DNA from: TMED108 sp964386795
GTDB lineage: Bacteria > Fidelibacterota > Marinisomatia > Marinisomatales > TCS55
Direction of reading: 5' to 3'
Assembly (NCBI GenBank): GCA_964386795.1
Contig: CAYLUE010000008.1
Coordinates: forward strand, 1-44,762
DNA: 44,762 bases
In this document: one piece after another, positions 43,574 through 44,762 of the stretch
Layout: each line of letters begins with the position of its first letter
Numbering within the stretch: the stretch's first letter is position 1
Program-made: the position numbers and the translations under genes
Notes under the pieces: model-generated
Database searches by the model: none
What the model was told of the DNA's origin: nothing
Seen by the model: only the letters and a program-made list of their open reading frames with translations

Positions 43574-44611
43574 ATGCCTAGCTCTAGAGTATCCGTAATC
43601 ATTCCTCACTGGAATGGCATTGAAGTCCTTTCAGACTGCTTAGAATCCCTACAGAAATCAACATATCCTAATCTAGAAATAATCGTCGTTGATAATGCTT
43701 CAACTGATGGGAGTCCTGACTGGGTAAGCCTTCATTATCCAGAAATTAAACTGATAGAAAATAATACCAATCTTGGATATGCTGGAGGCTGTAATAAAGG
43801 GGCAAAAGCTTCTACGGGTGATTATCTAGTTTTTTTAAATAACGATACTATTCATAATGAAGGTTGGATTGAAACCCTTGCAGATTTTTTAAATCTAAAC
43901 CCTAAGGTTTCTGCGGTTCAGCCAAAGATATTAAATAATTATGAACGTAATAAATTTGACTATGCTGGCGGATGTGGCGGCTGGATAGATGTTCTTGGAT
44001 TTCCATTTGCAAGAGGAAGATTATTTTTAGAACAGGAAACTGATAGCGGTCAATATGAAAAAATAAGACCAGTTTTTTGGGCGAGTGGTACAGCTATGAT
44101 GATCAGAAAAGATGATTTTGATTTATTGAATGGTTTTGATGAAACTTTTTTTGCACATCAAGAAGAAATTGATTTATGCTGGAAGATTCATCTTACTGGA
44201 AATCAGGTATGGTCAATACCAAGCGCTATAGTTTATCATAAGAATGCCGTGACTCTACCCATGTTTTCACGATTAAAACAATATTTGAATCATAGGAATT
44301 CGCTGTTAATGATGTTATCAAACTTTAGCTTACCAATGACGCTTTACTTAGCCCCTATTAGAATAGGTTTGGAATTTGTTGCTCTTTTATATTCTTTATT
44401 TTGCCTTGACTTCAATCATTTCGTTGGAATAATTCAGGCGCTATTATGGGTAATAGTTCACCCTCATATTATTTATAGACGTAGACGACAAATCCGAAAA
44501 TTGCGCAAAGCAAAAGATAGTCAGGTGATCAAAAATATGTACTGGGGCAGTATTGTCTTCGATTATTATATCAGAAGAATAAAAAAGTCTTCAGCGCTAA
44601 TTCAAGAATAA
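43574..44611 (+). CDS. Family 2 glycosyltransferase
   Basis: A 345-aa GT-A fold transferase of family 2, in the rhamnosyltransferase/WcaA-like group. Features: VSVIIPHWNG at the N-terminus, VVDNASTDGSPDW (nucleotide binding), LNNDT as the DxD-type metal site, FWASGTAMMIRKDDF and FAHQEEIDLCWKI, which is the acceptor/catalytic-base region. The C-terminus has a hydrophobic segment (about 255-300) and a very basic patch (RRRRQIRKLRK), suggesting membrane association. Donor and acceptor are unknown. ATG 43574 has no clear Shine-Dalgarno. It is the last plus-strand gene and converges with a minus-strand gene cut by the window edge. Confidence 0.92.
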   Translation: MPSSRVSVIIPHWNGIEVLSDCLESLQKSTYPNLEIIVVDNASTDGSPDWVSLHYPEIKLIENNTNLGYAGGCNKGAKASTGDYLVFLNNDTIHNEGWIETLADFLNLNPKVSAVQPKILNNYERNKFDYAGGCGGWIDVLGFPFARGRLFLEQETDSGQYEKIRPVFWASGTAMMIRKDDFDLLNGFDETFFAHQEEIDLCWKIHLTGNQVWSIPSAIVYHKNAVTLPMFSRLKQYLNHRNSLLMMLSNFSLPMTLYLAPIRIGLEFVALLYSLFCLDFNHFVGIIQALLWVIVHPHIIYRRRRQIRKLRKAKDSQVIKNMYWGSIVFDYYIRRIKKSSALIQE

Positions 44612-44661
44612 TTATTTCCAAGAGATTAAAAAAAGATTACCTTTCTGTATATGGTTGCCTT

Positions 44662-44760
44662 TTAATCAATATGATTGTTTTCACTAACAGGATGTTTGAA
44701 TGCCACAATTCCAAATAATATTGCAAAAATTGAATAAATAATTGCGATTGACCAAATTAT
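44662..44760 (-). CDS. C-terminal end of a membrane-protein gene, cut by the window edge
   Basis: Reading the minus strand from the right edge, one frame stays open for 32 codons to a TAA at 44662-44664. It encodes a hydrophobic segment (IIWSIAIIYSIFAILFGIVA) and a short polar tail FKHPVSENNHID. A clean transmembrane helix followed by a charged tail at a convergent junction looks like the real end of an inner-membrane protein. Only 32 residues are visible, so the family cannot be named. The 50-bp gap to the GT2 stop shows no clear terminator. Confidence 0.55.
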   Translation of the reverse strand: MIWSIAIIYSIFAILFGIVAFKHPVSENNHID

Positions 44761-44762
44761 GT

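Overview
This window looks like chromosomal DNA from an AT-rich (about one third G+C by eye), tightly packed Gram-negative bacterium of the Fibrobacteres-Chlorobi-Bacteroidetes (FCB) group. My best guess is a marine Marinimicrobia/SAR406-type lineage, which is inference rather than a search result. The signs are: a short Bacteroidetes-style primary sigma factor without region 1.1; a YbeY with Asp in place of the third metal-binding His; the families DUF4159, DUF4175, DUF4139, DUF1844 and DUF2723; outer-membrane proteins; and secreted proteins whose predicted mature N-terminus is almost always Gln. No insertion sequence, prophage, tRNA, rRNA or CRISPR array was seen. Nine gene pairs overlap by one or four bases.

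Layout. 1-3087: the end of a surface-polysaccharide locus, with a 5'-truncated FlaA1/CapD-type nucleotide-sugar dehydratase and a Wzi-like outer-membrane protein whose start cannot be placed on ATG, GTG or TTG. 3241-4328: a zinc-ribbon coiled-coil protein and RNase P RNA (rnpB). 4354-11307: a co-directional run of fabH, a PgpH-like c-di-AMP phosphodiesterase, ybeY, mazG, a secreted two-domain esterase and an aldehyde-reductase-like SDR. 11318-18527: a minus-strand, translationally coupled four-gene envelope operon (DUF4159, DUF4175, TPR protein and a protein of the type often labelled 'asparagine synthetase B'). It diverges from an outer-membrane/TPR/BamE-like protein across a short promoter region that holds a palindrome.

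20489-22110: an AI-2E-type permease with a stand-alone cyclic-nucleotide-binding protein. 22228-26056: an EnvC-like amidase activator, DNA polymerase III delta' and methionyl-tRNA synthetase. 26063-32334: cutC, tatD, rsmA, rpoD, rpsU, a glmM-like mutase and rlmD. 32413-34051: a K+ channel with a second stand-alone cyclic-nucleotide-binding protein. 34090-40146: valS, a DUF4139 protein and recG. 40248-44611: DUF1844, a large DUF2723 membrane glycosyltransferase-like protein and a family 2 glycosyltransferase. The right edge cuts a minus-strand membrane-protein gene.

Much of the window is housekeeping (translation, replication/repair, lipid and wall synthesis). The least understood part is the 11.3-20.5 kb envelope block. 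It encodes two putative glutamine-amidotransferase-like-fold proteins without a recognisable synthetase partner, a very large membrane-anchored coiled-coil protein and a TPR protein, all predicted to act outside the cytoplasm. It is the best candidate here for an undescribed system.
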